64,000 bases of DNA from Xestospongia muta (taxonomy: Eukaryota; Porifera; Demospongiae; Haplosclerida; Petrosiidae), in assembly GCA_963693285.1 (NCBI GenBank), contig OY848928.1, positions 2,790,501 through 2,854,500 on the forward strand. Reading direction: 5' to 3'. The stretch's first letter is position 1. Each line of letters begins with the position of its first letter. Below, piece after piece: positions 13,501 through 24,700 of the stretch. Made by a program: the position numbers and the translations under genes. Under the pieces are notes generated by a model that was not told where the DNA came from, did not search any database, and was given only the letters and a program-made list of their open reading frames with translations.

Positions 13501-14108
13501 CATACTGAATTTGCTGCAAGATTTTGGAAGAAGTGGTTATTAGAATGAAGTAGCTCATGCACCATGTTAAGGAAACTCTCTGCAAGAAGTTGAAGATGTT
13601 CTACACTAACTTCTGACAACAGTTTCTCCATAATTTTGAGAGAGACACATGCATGTCTATAAAAGGGCAAGTACAATATTAACAATGTCTTGGTATACCA
13701 CAAGATATGTTGGTCAATTCTACATACAATAAACACTAGTTTATACGCTATTCACATATTATTTAAATCAAGTGGAATATGTTTATCACTCTTAGAAAAA
13801 ATCTAAGTAAGATTTCATCCATAATAATGACAAGCACTAGTTTCCAACTAAAAGAACACTATTCTATTAGTAATACAACTAAACACATACCCTCTCCTAT
13901 CTCTCACAAGAGCTCGACGTAGTTTAATGACTAAATATTCACCAACATCATCTAGTCTGTCTGGTTCAGATTTAGCAAGGTATAGCAGTTTATCTAAGTC
14001 CTGAGTTAAAATATCGCTGTTCTGTGGATCGTCAGGAAAGAGAGCATCAACCAGTCTCTTATGACGAGGCTTGTGACAGCAGAAGGAACAACAACCAGTG
14101 GAGGACAT
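10540..14108 (-). CDS. EFR3: EFR3 (plasma-membrane anchor of the PI4KIIIalpha complex)
   Basis: Minus-strand gene of about 17 exons. Exon 1 (14108 to about 13890) begins MSSTGCCSFCCHKPRHKRLV; the cysteine cluster is the palmitoylation site that anchors EFR3 to the plasma membrane, and DALFPDDPQNSDILTQDLDK follows as in the family. Later exons encode armadillo/HEAT-like helices: ACVSLKIMEKLLSEVSVEHL (about 13655-13512), SPPYHRQYDFCIERFAAMSL (about 13425-13340), RLAGLRALRGVVHK, LTKQEQQLK-type helices at 12721-12960, and a long exon at about 11780-11220. The last exon ends DVADILKSTR at 10540. EFR3 recruits TTC7 and PI4KA to make PI4P at the plasma membrane. All exons checked are open. Part of exon 1, its intron and a few bases of exon 2 recur as a broken copy at about 21229-21480. 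Confidence 0.88.
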
Positions 14109-14640
14109 GTTAGTTAGTGGGCAGGACAGTTAGTGCCCCAAAGGAGGCGTGGTCCGAAAGGAAGCCATGTGTGCACAACGTGACTGCAGCACCATAGTTT
14201 AGTGCGATGGAGTGAAAGAAAAGAAAGACTTGGTTGAAGAAGTCTACTACTTCACACAATATACATATCCAGATGGATGTAAAGAAGGGGGAAAGCGAAC
14301 TGTAAGGAAAAAAGTAGTGAAGTTTGTAGTGAGAAATGGAGCGGTGTTTTTCAAGAAGCAGAAAGAAAAGGTAAACAAGACTTGAGTATGAGTAGGAGCT
14401 GGCTGTTTGCTTATAACACAATACTTTCATGCATGCTACTTGCAAGCACTTTAGTAACCCCAAGTATAAGTACACATTAGCAGTTTAAATTATCCCATTG
14501 GTTGTTGTTACAGGTACAATATATTGATTCACATATTCAACAAGGTGGTTTTGCTGGTTGCTGGGTGTGGAGTGTTTGCAACAGCACTTGGTATTCAGTA
14601 ACAACCTGGCAATTTAGTGTATGAGGAGAGGACATGTACA
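14109..14640 (+). CDS. Unrecognised small two-exon gene candidate, divergent from EFR3
   Basis: Two plus-strand segments joined by a good intron (donor after 14371 AAAAG|gtaaac, acceptor ttgttacag before about 14515) stay open in two alternative frames. One frame is longer (about 90 codons) but has no ATG; it includes EEVYYFTQYTYPDGCKEGGK and then KVQYIDSHIQQGGFAGCW. The other starts at an ATG near 14339 (MERCFSRSRKKR) and continues over the same intron into YNILIHIFNKVVLLVAGCG and VFATALGIQ with TAA, a product of about 40 residues with a basic N terminus and one hydrophobic helix. The second looks like a single-pass small membrane protein. I recognise neither. The position next to the EFR3 start suggests a shared promoter. 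Confidence 0.25.
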
Positions 14641-15790
14641 TGCCAAGAATTCCTATAATCTTTTAGGACCATGTGTTCTGTGCATAATATCTATTCATAC
14701 AGGTATGGCATTGCTATAATATAGTTGTATGCAGTGATCACAGTGAAAAATGAAATTAAACTGTATCCTTTCACTATTGATGTACAAAACAACTAATGTT
14801 AACCCTAACCAGGAGTGCTATGACAATGGGTGTGACTGATTGTGCTTGTTATTTTACTTCTCTGCCTATATTTCTGTCATTCTGTAGCTAGCTATATAGT
14901 CTTTTGTAGACACTGTAGCTAACTATACAGTCTTTTTCATTGTTTTACTGTGAGGTCACAATTTTAGGATCATTTTTTGATTATAATCATGTTTTGACTA
15001 ACAATAACATGGAAATAAGTCCTTTACTAGCTCTAATGGATCAAGCAGTTATTCGCAAAACACAATCATTTTAGATCCCAATTGTGCATAAACAACAAAC
15101 TCGACTATTTGAAGCCATGCTTAAACTCATGTAATGAATAAAACATCATAAATCCAACCTATTGATTCGTCATTTCTTTAAAATTTGTAATTATGATGTT
15201 GTTATTTTGCAATAAATACGCACATACACAAGCAGTAGTTACCAGGCATTCTTTTCTTTTACCAAACACCTGGATACAAGGCTAGGAGAAGATGTGCTAA
15301 GAAAATAAACAACATACAGAATGAAGTTACATTGTCTCTGTTGAATGCCCATTTGTTGATAGTAAATTCATACTATATGATTTTACAATCTCAACATATC
15401 TCATAATTCTATTTACCTGAGATATCAGGAAGGACTAGTTTAGGCTGGGTTAGGACTATTTTAGGCATGGGAAGACATTTTTAGCAGCCAAAGTTGGTCT
15501 GGAATGGCTATTTTAGGAGACCAATTTGGTTGCCAAAAGTGGTTCTAGGACCACTTTTGCCATGACAGGCACTTTTGATAATTTTGAACTCTGTAGGTCT
15601 AACGGTAATAGTTATTATTGATAGACTTATTAGTTAATCATAACTTTATCAAATTTTAATCAGCCAATTAAAAAGATCTTAGGTAATAAGTCACATGTTA
15701 CTTTTTAGTCAAATCTAACCAATCAAATTTATCTTAGATAACCTCTAAGGATTCCTCTAAGCATTCTTTGTAAACCAAACAAATTTTGAG
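14641..15790. other. Intergenic upstream of furin-like copy A
   Basis: AT-rich spacer with no supported gene. At about 15425-15560 it contains a locally repetitive block with repeated ttaggact/gggactattttagg-like words. The last 60 bp before the ATG resemble the 5' flank of copy B, marking the start of the duplicated gene unit. Confidence 0.4.
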
Positions 15791-18700
15791 ATGCATTACA
15801 AATGGCACCAGTATGTGATCCTCTTTCTCTGTTTATTAAGGATTGTGTGGAGTCATAAAGGAAAGGAAGATCGTTATTTTACTAATAGTTGGGTCCTTGA
15901 AATCAATGGAGGAGATGAAGTAGCTGATCGTATAGCAAAGCAACATGACTTTATCAATATGGGACAGGTAGAGTGATATGATAAGTATTAGTACAGAGAA
16001 TATGAGTTAGGTGTTATCTTAGATAGCTAATAAATTAGTCTAGTTAGAAAAGTGTAACTGAGACAAGTAATCTTGTGTTAAATTTACTTTAGTTACTGGT
16101 CTGACAGTTTAGCTTCATAATGCTATGCAACAAAGAGCAACATTACAGTTATATGGGAATGACTGAACCTCTCTCCCTGAACTAAATGTTTTGGGAATAC
16201 CAGCTAAATGATGTAATAATGAGAACTTGTCTAAGATGACATTATGTAATCTACCCACATATTGGTTACTTTAATGAGCTCAATCATTGTAATGTTATTT
16301 TCATTTATAGGTAGGCAGTTTAAGTGGTATGTACCATTTTATACACTCACAATCACCATCTCGTTCAACTCGTTCCCTTGACACTAAATATATTGATCTT
16401 ATAAATGAACATGAAGTAAACTATTATTGTAATATTTCATATATTATGATATAATATATTAAGGTAACATTTGTGGAACAACAAGTGGAGCTTAAAAGAG
16501 TTAAAAGAGATCATATCATTCCTCATGACCCATGGTGGTCTAAACAATGGTATCTGGTAAGACTTAATTATAATTGTATTTTAATATAATTATCTATTAT
16601 TAAAGCATCGAGATAATAGAGATATGAATGTACAACCAGCTTGGGATCAAGGAGTAACTGGTAAAGGTGTTGTAGTAACTATCTTAGATGATGGTTAGTA
16701 AGTGAAGAGAGAAAATGGCTGATATAGTTTGTGTTAATATTCTAGGACTTGAACACTCACATCCTGATCTTCATGACAATTATGTAAGAAATATTACATT
16801 ATAATATTGTCAATATTATATGTGATAGGATCCTAATGCTAGTTATGATTTTAATTCTCATGACTCTGACCCATCTCCACGTTATGATCCGACCAATGAA
16901 AACAAACATGGCACTAGGTGTGCGGGAGAAGTAGCAGCTGGCTTAAATAGTGTCTGTGTAGTGGGTGTGGCCTATAATGCTAGCATTGGTGGTATGGTTG
17001 TCAATAGTGTATACTGTCTTGCTCATCTTTAATATATAGGTGTTCGTATGTTAGATGGCTCTGTTACTGATATTGTAGAAGCTAGTTCTTTATCATTTAA
17101 TCCCCAACACATTGATATCTACAGTAGTAGCTGGGGTCCTACAGATAATGGACGGACTGTTGATGGACCAGGAAAATTAGCAAAACATGCATTTATAAAT
17201 GGAGTAACTAAGGTAGCATCCATTATAGGTATTTTGTAATATTGTTATTTTAATTCAGGGGCGTGGTGGTAAAGGTTCTATATTTGTTTGGGCATCTGGT
17301 AATGGTGGACAGTATAAAGACAATTGTAACTGTGATGGTTATGTAGTGAGTCCTTATACAGTCTCTATTACTTCTGTTTCTGAGAATGGTTGGTTTCCTT
17401 GGTATGCCGAAGAGTGCTCATCCAATTTAGCTGCGACTTATAGTAGTGGATCTAGTGGAGAGAAACAAATAGTGAGTTCTAATTCAATATAGTTTAGCCA
17501 AATCTTTTCATAACAATAAGAAAGGAACATTTGCACAGAGGCTGGGTGGCTCAATAAATAAATAGAAAATTATGTTATTTTGTAGGTTAGTACTGATCTT
17601 CATCATGGATGTACTGATCGACATACTGGGACCTCAGCAGCAGCTCCATTGGCTGCTGGCATGTTAGCATTGGCTTTAGAAGTGAGGTAAACAACACAAG
17701 CTATTTTATACCAACTTAGATAATTCTTGTATGGTTTTATTTATATTATACTAGGTCTAATCTTACTTGGAGAGATATCCAGTATATTGTTGTATATTCC
17801 AGTAATGCATCTATTCCAAAAGATGGTAACTGGATCACAAATGGTGTTGGATTGAAAGTGAGTTTACGATATGGATTTGGAATATTAGATGGTGCAGCTC
17901 TTGTTAACCGTGCTCGACATTGGATAAATGTACCACAACAATTTAACTGTAGTATCACAGTTAATCTATCTGGCAATAAGTAAGTATTAACAATGACATG
18001 TTTAGACAAATAAACCCATACAACAAGTAGTAGGATACTATAATAATTATAGACTATCAAATTTATAATTGTATGACTGGTATCTATTTTAGACTAAATA
18101 AATATTTGAATGATTTTTACTTTCACAGTATTCTTTTTTTTTTTAATTTAGGAAAGCTAGTCATAGCTCTTCTCTTCAGGTCTCATTTAATATTACTAAA
18201 GAAAATTGTAGTTCCATCAATTACTTAGAACATGTTCAAGCTATTACTACATTATCAGTTAATAGTGGCAAAAGAGGAGGACTACATATCTCTTTATGTT
18301 CTCCACAAGGAACAGTTTCAACATTACTAAAACCTCATCATAATGATTATCGTACAGTTGGGTTTAACAAATGGCCATTTATGACAGTGATGTCTTGGGG
18401 TGAATCTCCACGTGGACAATGGCTATTTACTGTATCTACTGACAGTGGTACAAGTGGTAGCCTACATAATTTGAGACTGGTTCTATATGGTGTTGAATCT
18501 GAGCCTGAATCTGTTAAAAACATTTCAAAAACATGCTTTCCAGAATGTATACAGTGTGATAATGCACTTAATTGTTTACAGTGTAGTGTTGGGTCTTTTC
18601 TTTATTCAAAACACATGCCACACTTTCTCATGAAAAAAACATTTTGTGTCCACTCTTGTCCAAGTGGTTACTATGGAAATGAAACATCTCGTATTTGTAC

Positions 18701-18818
18701 AAAATGCTCATCAGTTTGTGCTAACTGTACTGACTTTAACTTTTGTACATCATGTGTACAAACTGGAGTAGATCCTGATAATGGAGTATGTCCTCAGCCT
18801 AGTGTTGTAATTGTTTAA
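15791..18818 (+). CDS. Furin/PC5-like proprotein convertase, copy A, truncated by a hAT insertion
   Basis: Exons 15791-15967, 16311-16415, 16464-16556, 16606-16693, 16746-16783, 16829-16991, 17040-17212, 17259-17471, 17586-17686, 17755-17979 and 18152-18818 join to 2043 nt, an exact reading frame for 680 residues. Signal peptide about 1-21; short prodomain ending at RVKR (about 106-109), the auto-activation site. The S8 domain has catalytic Asp153 (ILDDG), His194 (HGTRCAGE), oxyanion Asn294 (WASGNGG) and Ser367 (HTGTSAAAP). The P domain follows, then only a short cysteine-rich stretch. The frame enters a hAT transposon at 18800 and stops after five foreign codons (SVVIV), so the transmembrane segment and tail are lost. 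Relative to copy B, about 600 bp of cysteine-rich coding sequence is also absent in frame after KTC. Because the catalytic and P domains are intact, a soluble enzyme is possible; expression is unknown. A pseudogene is the alternative. Confidence 0.8.
18792..18799. repeat. hAT target site duplication, left
   Basis: The octamer CCTCAGCC directly precedes the left terminal repeat. The same octamer follows the right end at 20277-20284. An 8-bp duplication is the hallmark of hAT transposition. Confidence 0.93.
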
Positions 18819-20276
18819 CAATAACTAAAACTAAAACCATTTTTGTAAAAGGGAAATCATTATTGTTAACAATAACAAAACTATAACTAAAATTAGTTAG
18901 AAATCATTAACAAACAATAACTAAAACAAAAATTGCAGCTCTATACTAGTAAAATAAGAAAAAATTATTAACACGTTGATGTGTAAACAAGGTATATTGA
19001 CCTATTGAATGGTCAAAGACCTTTTACAATACCACGAGTCATCACCTGACTTGGCTGTTTATATGAGGATTTATTGCAGCTGCACCTCAAACCATTTTTT
19101 CTCAAGTTTCATTGAGATTGCAACAGCTTCACATTCTGGAAGGAAAAAGAGCAGCCCTGTGTGGGATTATTTCAAATACAATGAGGTATCAGGAAAGACA
19201 GTCTGTCAAGTCAAGATGAATGATGAAATTTGTGAAACAAACTTTAAAGGAAAGTTTAGCACTATAACTTGAAGGCCCACTTAAAAACCAAGCATCCACA
19301 GCAATATCAGGAGCTCATTCAAAAGGAGAAGAACATTATAAAGGAAAAAGAATCAGTATTGGCAAAGTCGAAAAAGGTCCCAATGTAATTTTAAGGGCCA
19401 GCAAACACTTACAAAAGTCCTGAAGAAGGGAAAGAAGTATGAGAGAGACCATCCCCAGTACAAGCAAATCACTAAACAATTGGCTGTTTTTGTTGCATCC
19501 ACAAGTACACCCAATCATAATAATTTGCATATAGTGGCTACACTACTTGATCCAGAATACATTTATGTTCTTTCTGATGACCTAGTAGAAGAAGGAACAT
19601 GTTACTTGAAAGAAATTGTTGGCAATTTTGTTGATAATCATTTGAAAAAGCCCATTGAAAGCAGCAATGATACAGCAACAGGCACAACTGAAGAACAGAT
19701 AGAGCCACCACTCAAGAAGTTTCGCCACTTATCAAAGATAGTTTCTAAACAGCTATTAAAGAAAAAAGAACCCTTGTCAAATAGTCCAGGAGAAAAAAAA
19801 GTTGACGCGTTTATTGAACAAAGAAAAAGCAACTGTCCACATCCAACTGACGCTTTGGACTACTGGGTGAAATCTGAGCCATTGTTTCCAACTCTGTCGA
19901 ACGTTGCTTGTGATGTCCTTGTTGTGCCAGCGTCTTCTGCACCTATTGAAAGAACATTTTTAATTGCAGGAGATGCTTGCATTGGAAAATAAAATCGATT
20001 AACAAATGCAAACCTTGAAAGACAAGTTCTCATCAAGAGCAACAAGGCCTATTTAAACATTTGACATTGTACATTGTACATTTGGCACTTAAATGTTACC
20101 CTTTAAAATAGACTTTCATCAATAACAATAACAAAAATTTGATTCACTAACAATAACTAAGGCAAATACTCACATCAATTTTGTGAACAATCAATAACAA
20201 AAACTAAAATTCAAACAAATTTTATACAATAACAATAACAGTAACTAAATACAAATTCAATACTTTTACAACACTA
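18800..20276 (+). mobile_element. hAT transposon, internally deleted, 1477 bp, inside furin-like copy A
   Basis: The ends are perfect 11-bp inverted repeats: TAGTGTTGTAA at 18800 and TTACAACACTA ending at 20276, flanked by the 8-bp duplication CCTCAGCC. Copy B of the host gene has the uninterrupted site at about 25622, which proves insertion. Both subterminal regions (18815-18940 and 20115-20245) carry several copies of aacaataac-type words, probably transposase binding sites. The interior keeps a BED-type zinc finger (SPVWDYFKYNE, then LKAHLKTKHP after a frameshift) at about 19130-19310. It also keeps the C-terminal hAT dimerisation domain (DALDYWVKSEPLFPTLSNVA and VVPASSAPIERTF) at 19480-19992. 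The catalytic core between TKQLAVFVASTSTP and LLDPEY is missing, so the element is non-autonomous. Confidence 0.93.
19009..19992 (+). pseudogene. hAT transposase remnant (BED finger plus dimerisation domain)
   Basis: Two plus-strand pieces of one decayed ZBED-like transposase. The first (19009-19272) carries the front of a BED finger and stops after a frameshift; the histidine pair of the finger continues in another frame to about 19385. The second (about 19400-19992) runs from KKYERDHPQYKQITKQLAV directly into HIVATLLDPEYIYVL, skipping the central catalytic region, then has a lysine-rich linker and the hAT C-terminal dimerisation motif with PASSAPIERTF. It ends early at AGDACIGK. No active transposase can be made from it. 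Confidence 0.85.
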
Positions 20277-20284
20277 CCTCAGCC
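20277..20284. repeat. hAT target site duplication, right
   Basis: CCTCAGCC immediately after the right terminal repeat, identical to 18792-18799. Confidence 0.93.
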
Positions 20285-20807
20285 ATGTGCTTCTCATCAG
20301 TTCTATAATTCACTAACCAATGGTTGTGAGTCATGTCCTGTTAATTGTACTAATTGTATCAATTCAACTGTCTGCACTTCTTGCTATCAGAACTACTTTC
20401 TTGATAAGTTTGGACAATGTTTACCTCAATGCCAAAATAATTCTGTACAAAATGCAGTTACTGGATGTAAACTCCAGTGTCCAAGTAATTATCATGACAT
20501 TGATGGTGTCTGTAAGCCTATTTCCACTACTTTTTTATCGCATTCTGTTCCGACTACTACTTCATTAGCTAACCCAATCCTTAAAAATAGTACCATAACT
20601 ACTGCCGTTAAAACATGGATAATCTACACAGCACTTTGCTCCTGTCTCATTATAATAGGACTGGTTATTGTTGTAATGATCTTTCTTTGGAAACGACATA
20701 GTATTATCACAGCATTGAAGAAATCAAGAAACCAACATGTTCTGTTATATGCACATCCTGAGGAATTTGATCTCAACAGTGATAGTGAAACAGATACACA
20801 AATGTAA
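20285..20807 (+). pseudogene. Stranded 3' part of furin-like copy A (Cys-rich, TM, tail)
   Basis: This is the continuation of copy A beyond the hAT element. In the original frame it encodes two cysteine-rich motifs ([16 protein letters not shown]), then jumps from NSVQNAVTG to CKLQCPSNYHDIDGVCKPI. The latter motif lies some 140 residues further on in copy B, so cysteine-rich repeats are missing here too. A transmembrane helix follows ([20 protein letters not shown]), then the basic WKRHS stop-transfer and a tail with LNSDSETDTQM. The frame is still open, but the hAT stop lies upstream, so it would be translated only from a new transcript or after excision. Open frame and good conservation argue for a recent insertion. 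Confidence 0.75.
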
Positions 20808-20815
20808 TAACATGT

Positions 20816-21719
20816 ATGTAATAATGTACAAGATAATATTTTTGTCATAAAAAAGAAAGTACAAATATAATGATATTTGAATAAAACCTAGTGCCAGTAG
20901 GATGATGAGTACTGTTTTGCTTTGACATTGTCAACTCTAGCTAGCAGTGGTGTTGCAAAATTAACAAGTGAGGTCATCCAAGTTACTCTAATATCAATAG
21001 ATACAGAGACCTTGCTATGTGTTGTAATCTCTACATGTATTCCTGGACACTGTAGGACAGGTGTGGAAGTAAGTACTTGAGGTATACCGACTGAATCAAA
21101 TAAAATAAAGCTCTAAACTTAAAATTTCATTCTAGATCTAGGATATTTTAGGTCTAAGCCCCATCTTCTTTCAAGTACACAATGGTAAAGGTTTCTACTG
21201 AAGTTATCACATTGAGGGCTGAAGAAAATGTTCTACACTAACTTCTGACAACAGTAAGATTTCATCCATAATAATGACAAGCACTAGTTTCCAACTAAAA
21301 GAACACTATTCTATTAGTAATACAACTAAACACATACCCTCTCCTGTCTCTCACAAGAGCTCGACGTAGTTTAATGACTAAATATTCACCAACATCATCT
21401 AGTCTGTCTGTGGTTCAGATTTAGCAAGGTATAGTAGCAGTTTATCTAAGTCCTGAGTTAAAATATCGCTGTTCTGTGAAAGATAGCACCAACCAGTCTA
21501 GCCTCACATGACCAGATGCTAGACAACAACCATTCTCGAGAAGCCAGCCCCTCCCTTAGGATTCAACGGGAGGGTCTGGCTACAAACGTAGCCCAAGACA
21601 GTAGGTGATAATGGGAGGGACACTTAAAGGAGGCGTGTTCATAAGGGCACCTAATAAGGCGGCAGGCGCGGTCATAAAACAAAACAAACCATTCTTAAAA
21701 CGAACAAAACAAATTTGAG
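20816..21719. other. Mosaic spacer between convertase copies
   Basis: This contains no gene of its own but two recognisable pieces of neighbours. At about 21043-21225 lies a copy of the end of RIT exon 3 (CTGGACACTGTAGGACAG) plus the first part of the following intron, matching about 28006-28190. At about 21229-21480 lies a piece of EFR3: a few bases of exon 2 joined, with about 185 bp deleted, to the intron and most of exon 1. At 21542-21581 is a GC-rich hairpin (14-bp arms, one mismatch). The last bases match the 5' flank of copy A. Confidence 0.75.
21542..21581. repeat. GC-rich imperfect hairpin
   Basis: Arms AGCCAGCCCCTCCC (21542-21555) and GGGAGGGTCTGGCT (21568-21581) pair with one mismatch around a 12-base loop. 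It stands out from AT-rich surroundings just upstream of convertase copy B and may be the end of a small inverted-repeat element. Confidence 0.6.
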
Positions 21720-24700
21720 ATGCGTTACAAATGGCAACAGTACGTGGTCCTCTTTCTCTGTTTATTAGGGATTGTGTGGAGTAATGAAGGAAAGGAAGAT
21801 CGTTATTTTACTAATAGTTGGGTCCTTGAAATCAATGGAGGAGATGAAGTAGCTGATCGTATAGCAAAGCAACATGACTTTATCAATATGGGACAGGTAG
21901 AGTGATATGATAACTATTAGTACAGAGAATATGACTTAGGTGTTGTCTTAGATAGCTAATAAATTAGTCTAGTTAGAAAAGTCATTTCTTGTTGTGTCAG
22001 GACAGCCTCATCTCTCTGTTTTATAAGGGTGCCATTTATGTCAAAATGTTCAGATGATTATAGGAGTGGTATTATCAGCATTATATTATACCACAGATTG
22101 TATATACTATGTTGTATAGTCTATATAATCTTTGACTATACCTTTATATGGTTGCTAGACCATACCCCAAAATCTAAGCCCTAAATATTTGAACATACAA
22201 TGTACTATATATATATATATGTTATGTATAGGTTACAATGCACAGACCAGTAGTGAACCACTGCCATTATTATAATATTTAATTTTGATGCATGCTTTGC
22301 ACCATATTTTTAATAGCACTTTCTTAACTTTAGCTTTTGTTTATTGGTAACAATTGTTACTCAGGTAATCCATTACATTAATATGGGAATGACTGAACCT
22401 CTCTCCCTGAACTAAATGTTTTGGGAATACCAGCTAAATGATGTAATGGGAACTTGTCTAACATGACATCATGTAATCTACCCACATAATTGGTTACTTT
22501 AATGAGCTCAATCCTTGTAATGTTATTTTCATTTATAGGTAGGCAGTTTAAGTGGTATGTACCATTTTATACACTCACAATCACCATCTCGTTCAACTCG
22601 ATCCCTTGACACTAAATATATTGATCTTATAAATGAACATGAAGTAAACTATTATTGTAATATTTCATATATTATGATATAATATATTAAGGTAACATTT
22701 GTGGAACAACAAGTGGAGCTTAAAAGAGTTAAAAGAGATCATATCATTCCTCATGACCCATGGTGGTCTAAACAGTGGTATCTGGTAAGACTTAATTATA
22801 ATTGTATTTTAATATAATTATCTATTATTAAAGCATCGAGATAATAGAGATATGAATGTACAACCAGCTTGGGATCAAGGAGTAACTGGTAAAGGTGTTG
22901 TAGTAACTATCTTAGATGATGGTTAGTAAGTGAAGAGAGAAAATGGCTGATATAGTTTGTGTTAATATTCTAGGACTTGAACACTCACATCCTGATCTTC
23001 ATGACAATTATGTAAGAACTATTACATTATAATACTGTCAATATTATATGTGATAGGATCCTAATGCTAGTTATGATTTTAATTCTCATGACTCTGACCC
23101 TTTTCCACGTTATGATCCGACCAATGAAAACAAACATGGCACTAGGTGTGCAGGAGAAGTAGCAGCTGGCTTAAATAGTGTCTGTGTAGTGGGTGTGGCA
23201 TATAATGCTAACATTGGTGGTATGGTTGTCAATAGTGTATACTGTCTTGCTCATCTTTAATATATAGGTGTTCGTATGTTAGATGGCTCTGTTACTGATA
23301 TTGTAGAAGCTAGTTCTTTATCATTTAATCCCCAACATATTGATATCTACAGTAGTAGCTGGGGTCCTACAGATAATGGACGGACTGTTGATGGACCAGG
23401 AAAATTAGCAAAACATGCATTTATAAATGGAGTAACTAAGGTAGCATCCATTATAGGTATTTTGTAATATTGTTATTTTGATTTAGGGGCGTGGTGGTAA
23501 AGGTTCTATATTTGTTTGGGCATCTGGTAATGGTGGACACTATAAAGACAGTTGTAACTGTGATGGTTATGCAGTGAGTCCTTTTACCATCTCTATTTCT
23601 TCTGTTTCTGAGAATGGTTGGTTTCCTTGGTATGCTGAAGAGTGCTCATCCAATTTAGCTGCCACTTATAGTAGTGGATCTAGTGGAGAGAAACAAATAG
23701 TGAGTTCCAATTCAATATAGTTTAGCCAAATCTTTTCATAACAATAAGAAAGGAACATTTGCACAGAGACTGGGTGTCTCAATGAATAAATAGAGAATTA
23801 TATTATTTTGTAGGTTAGTACTGATCTTCATCATGGATGTACTGATCGACATACTGGGACCTCAGCAGCAGCTCCATTGGCTGCTGGCATGTTAGCATTG
23901 GCTTTAGAAGTGAGGTAAACAACACAGGCTATTTTATACCAACTTAGATAATTCTTGTATTGTTTTATTTATATTAAACTAGGTCTAATCTTACTTGGAG
24001 AGATATCCAGTATATTGTTGTATATTCCAGTAATCCATCCATTCCAAAAGATGGTAACTGGATCACAAATGGTGTTGGATTGAAAGTGAGTTTACGATAT
24101 GGATTTGGAATATTAGATGGTGCAGCTCTTGTTAACCGTGCTCGACATTGGATAAATGTACCACAACAATTTAACTGTAGTATCACAGTCAATCTATCTG
24201 GCAATAAGTAAGTATTAACAATGACATGTTTAGACAAATAAACCCATACAACAAGTAGTAGGATACTATAATTATTATAGACTATCAAATTTATAATTGT
24301 ATGACTGGTATCTATTTTAGACTAAGTAATTATTTGAATAATTTTTACTTTCACAGTATTCTTTTTTTTAATTTAGGAAAGCTAGTCATAGCTCTTCTCT
24401 TCAGGTCTCATTTAATATTACTAAACAAAATTGTAGTTCCATCAATTACTTAGAACATGTTCAAGCTATTACTACATTATCAGTCAATAGTGGCAAAAGA
24501 GGAGGACTACATATCTCTTTACGTTCTCCACAAGGAACAGTTTCAACATTACTAAAACCTCGTCATAATGATTATGACAAAACAAGTGGATTTAAGAAAT
24601 GGCCATTTATGACAGTGATGTCTTGGGGTGAATCTCCACATGGACAATGGCTATTTACTGTATCTACTGACAGTGGTACAAGTGGTAGTCTACATGATTT

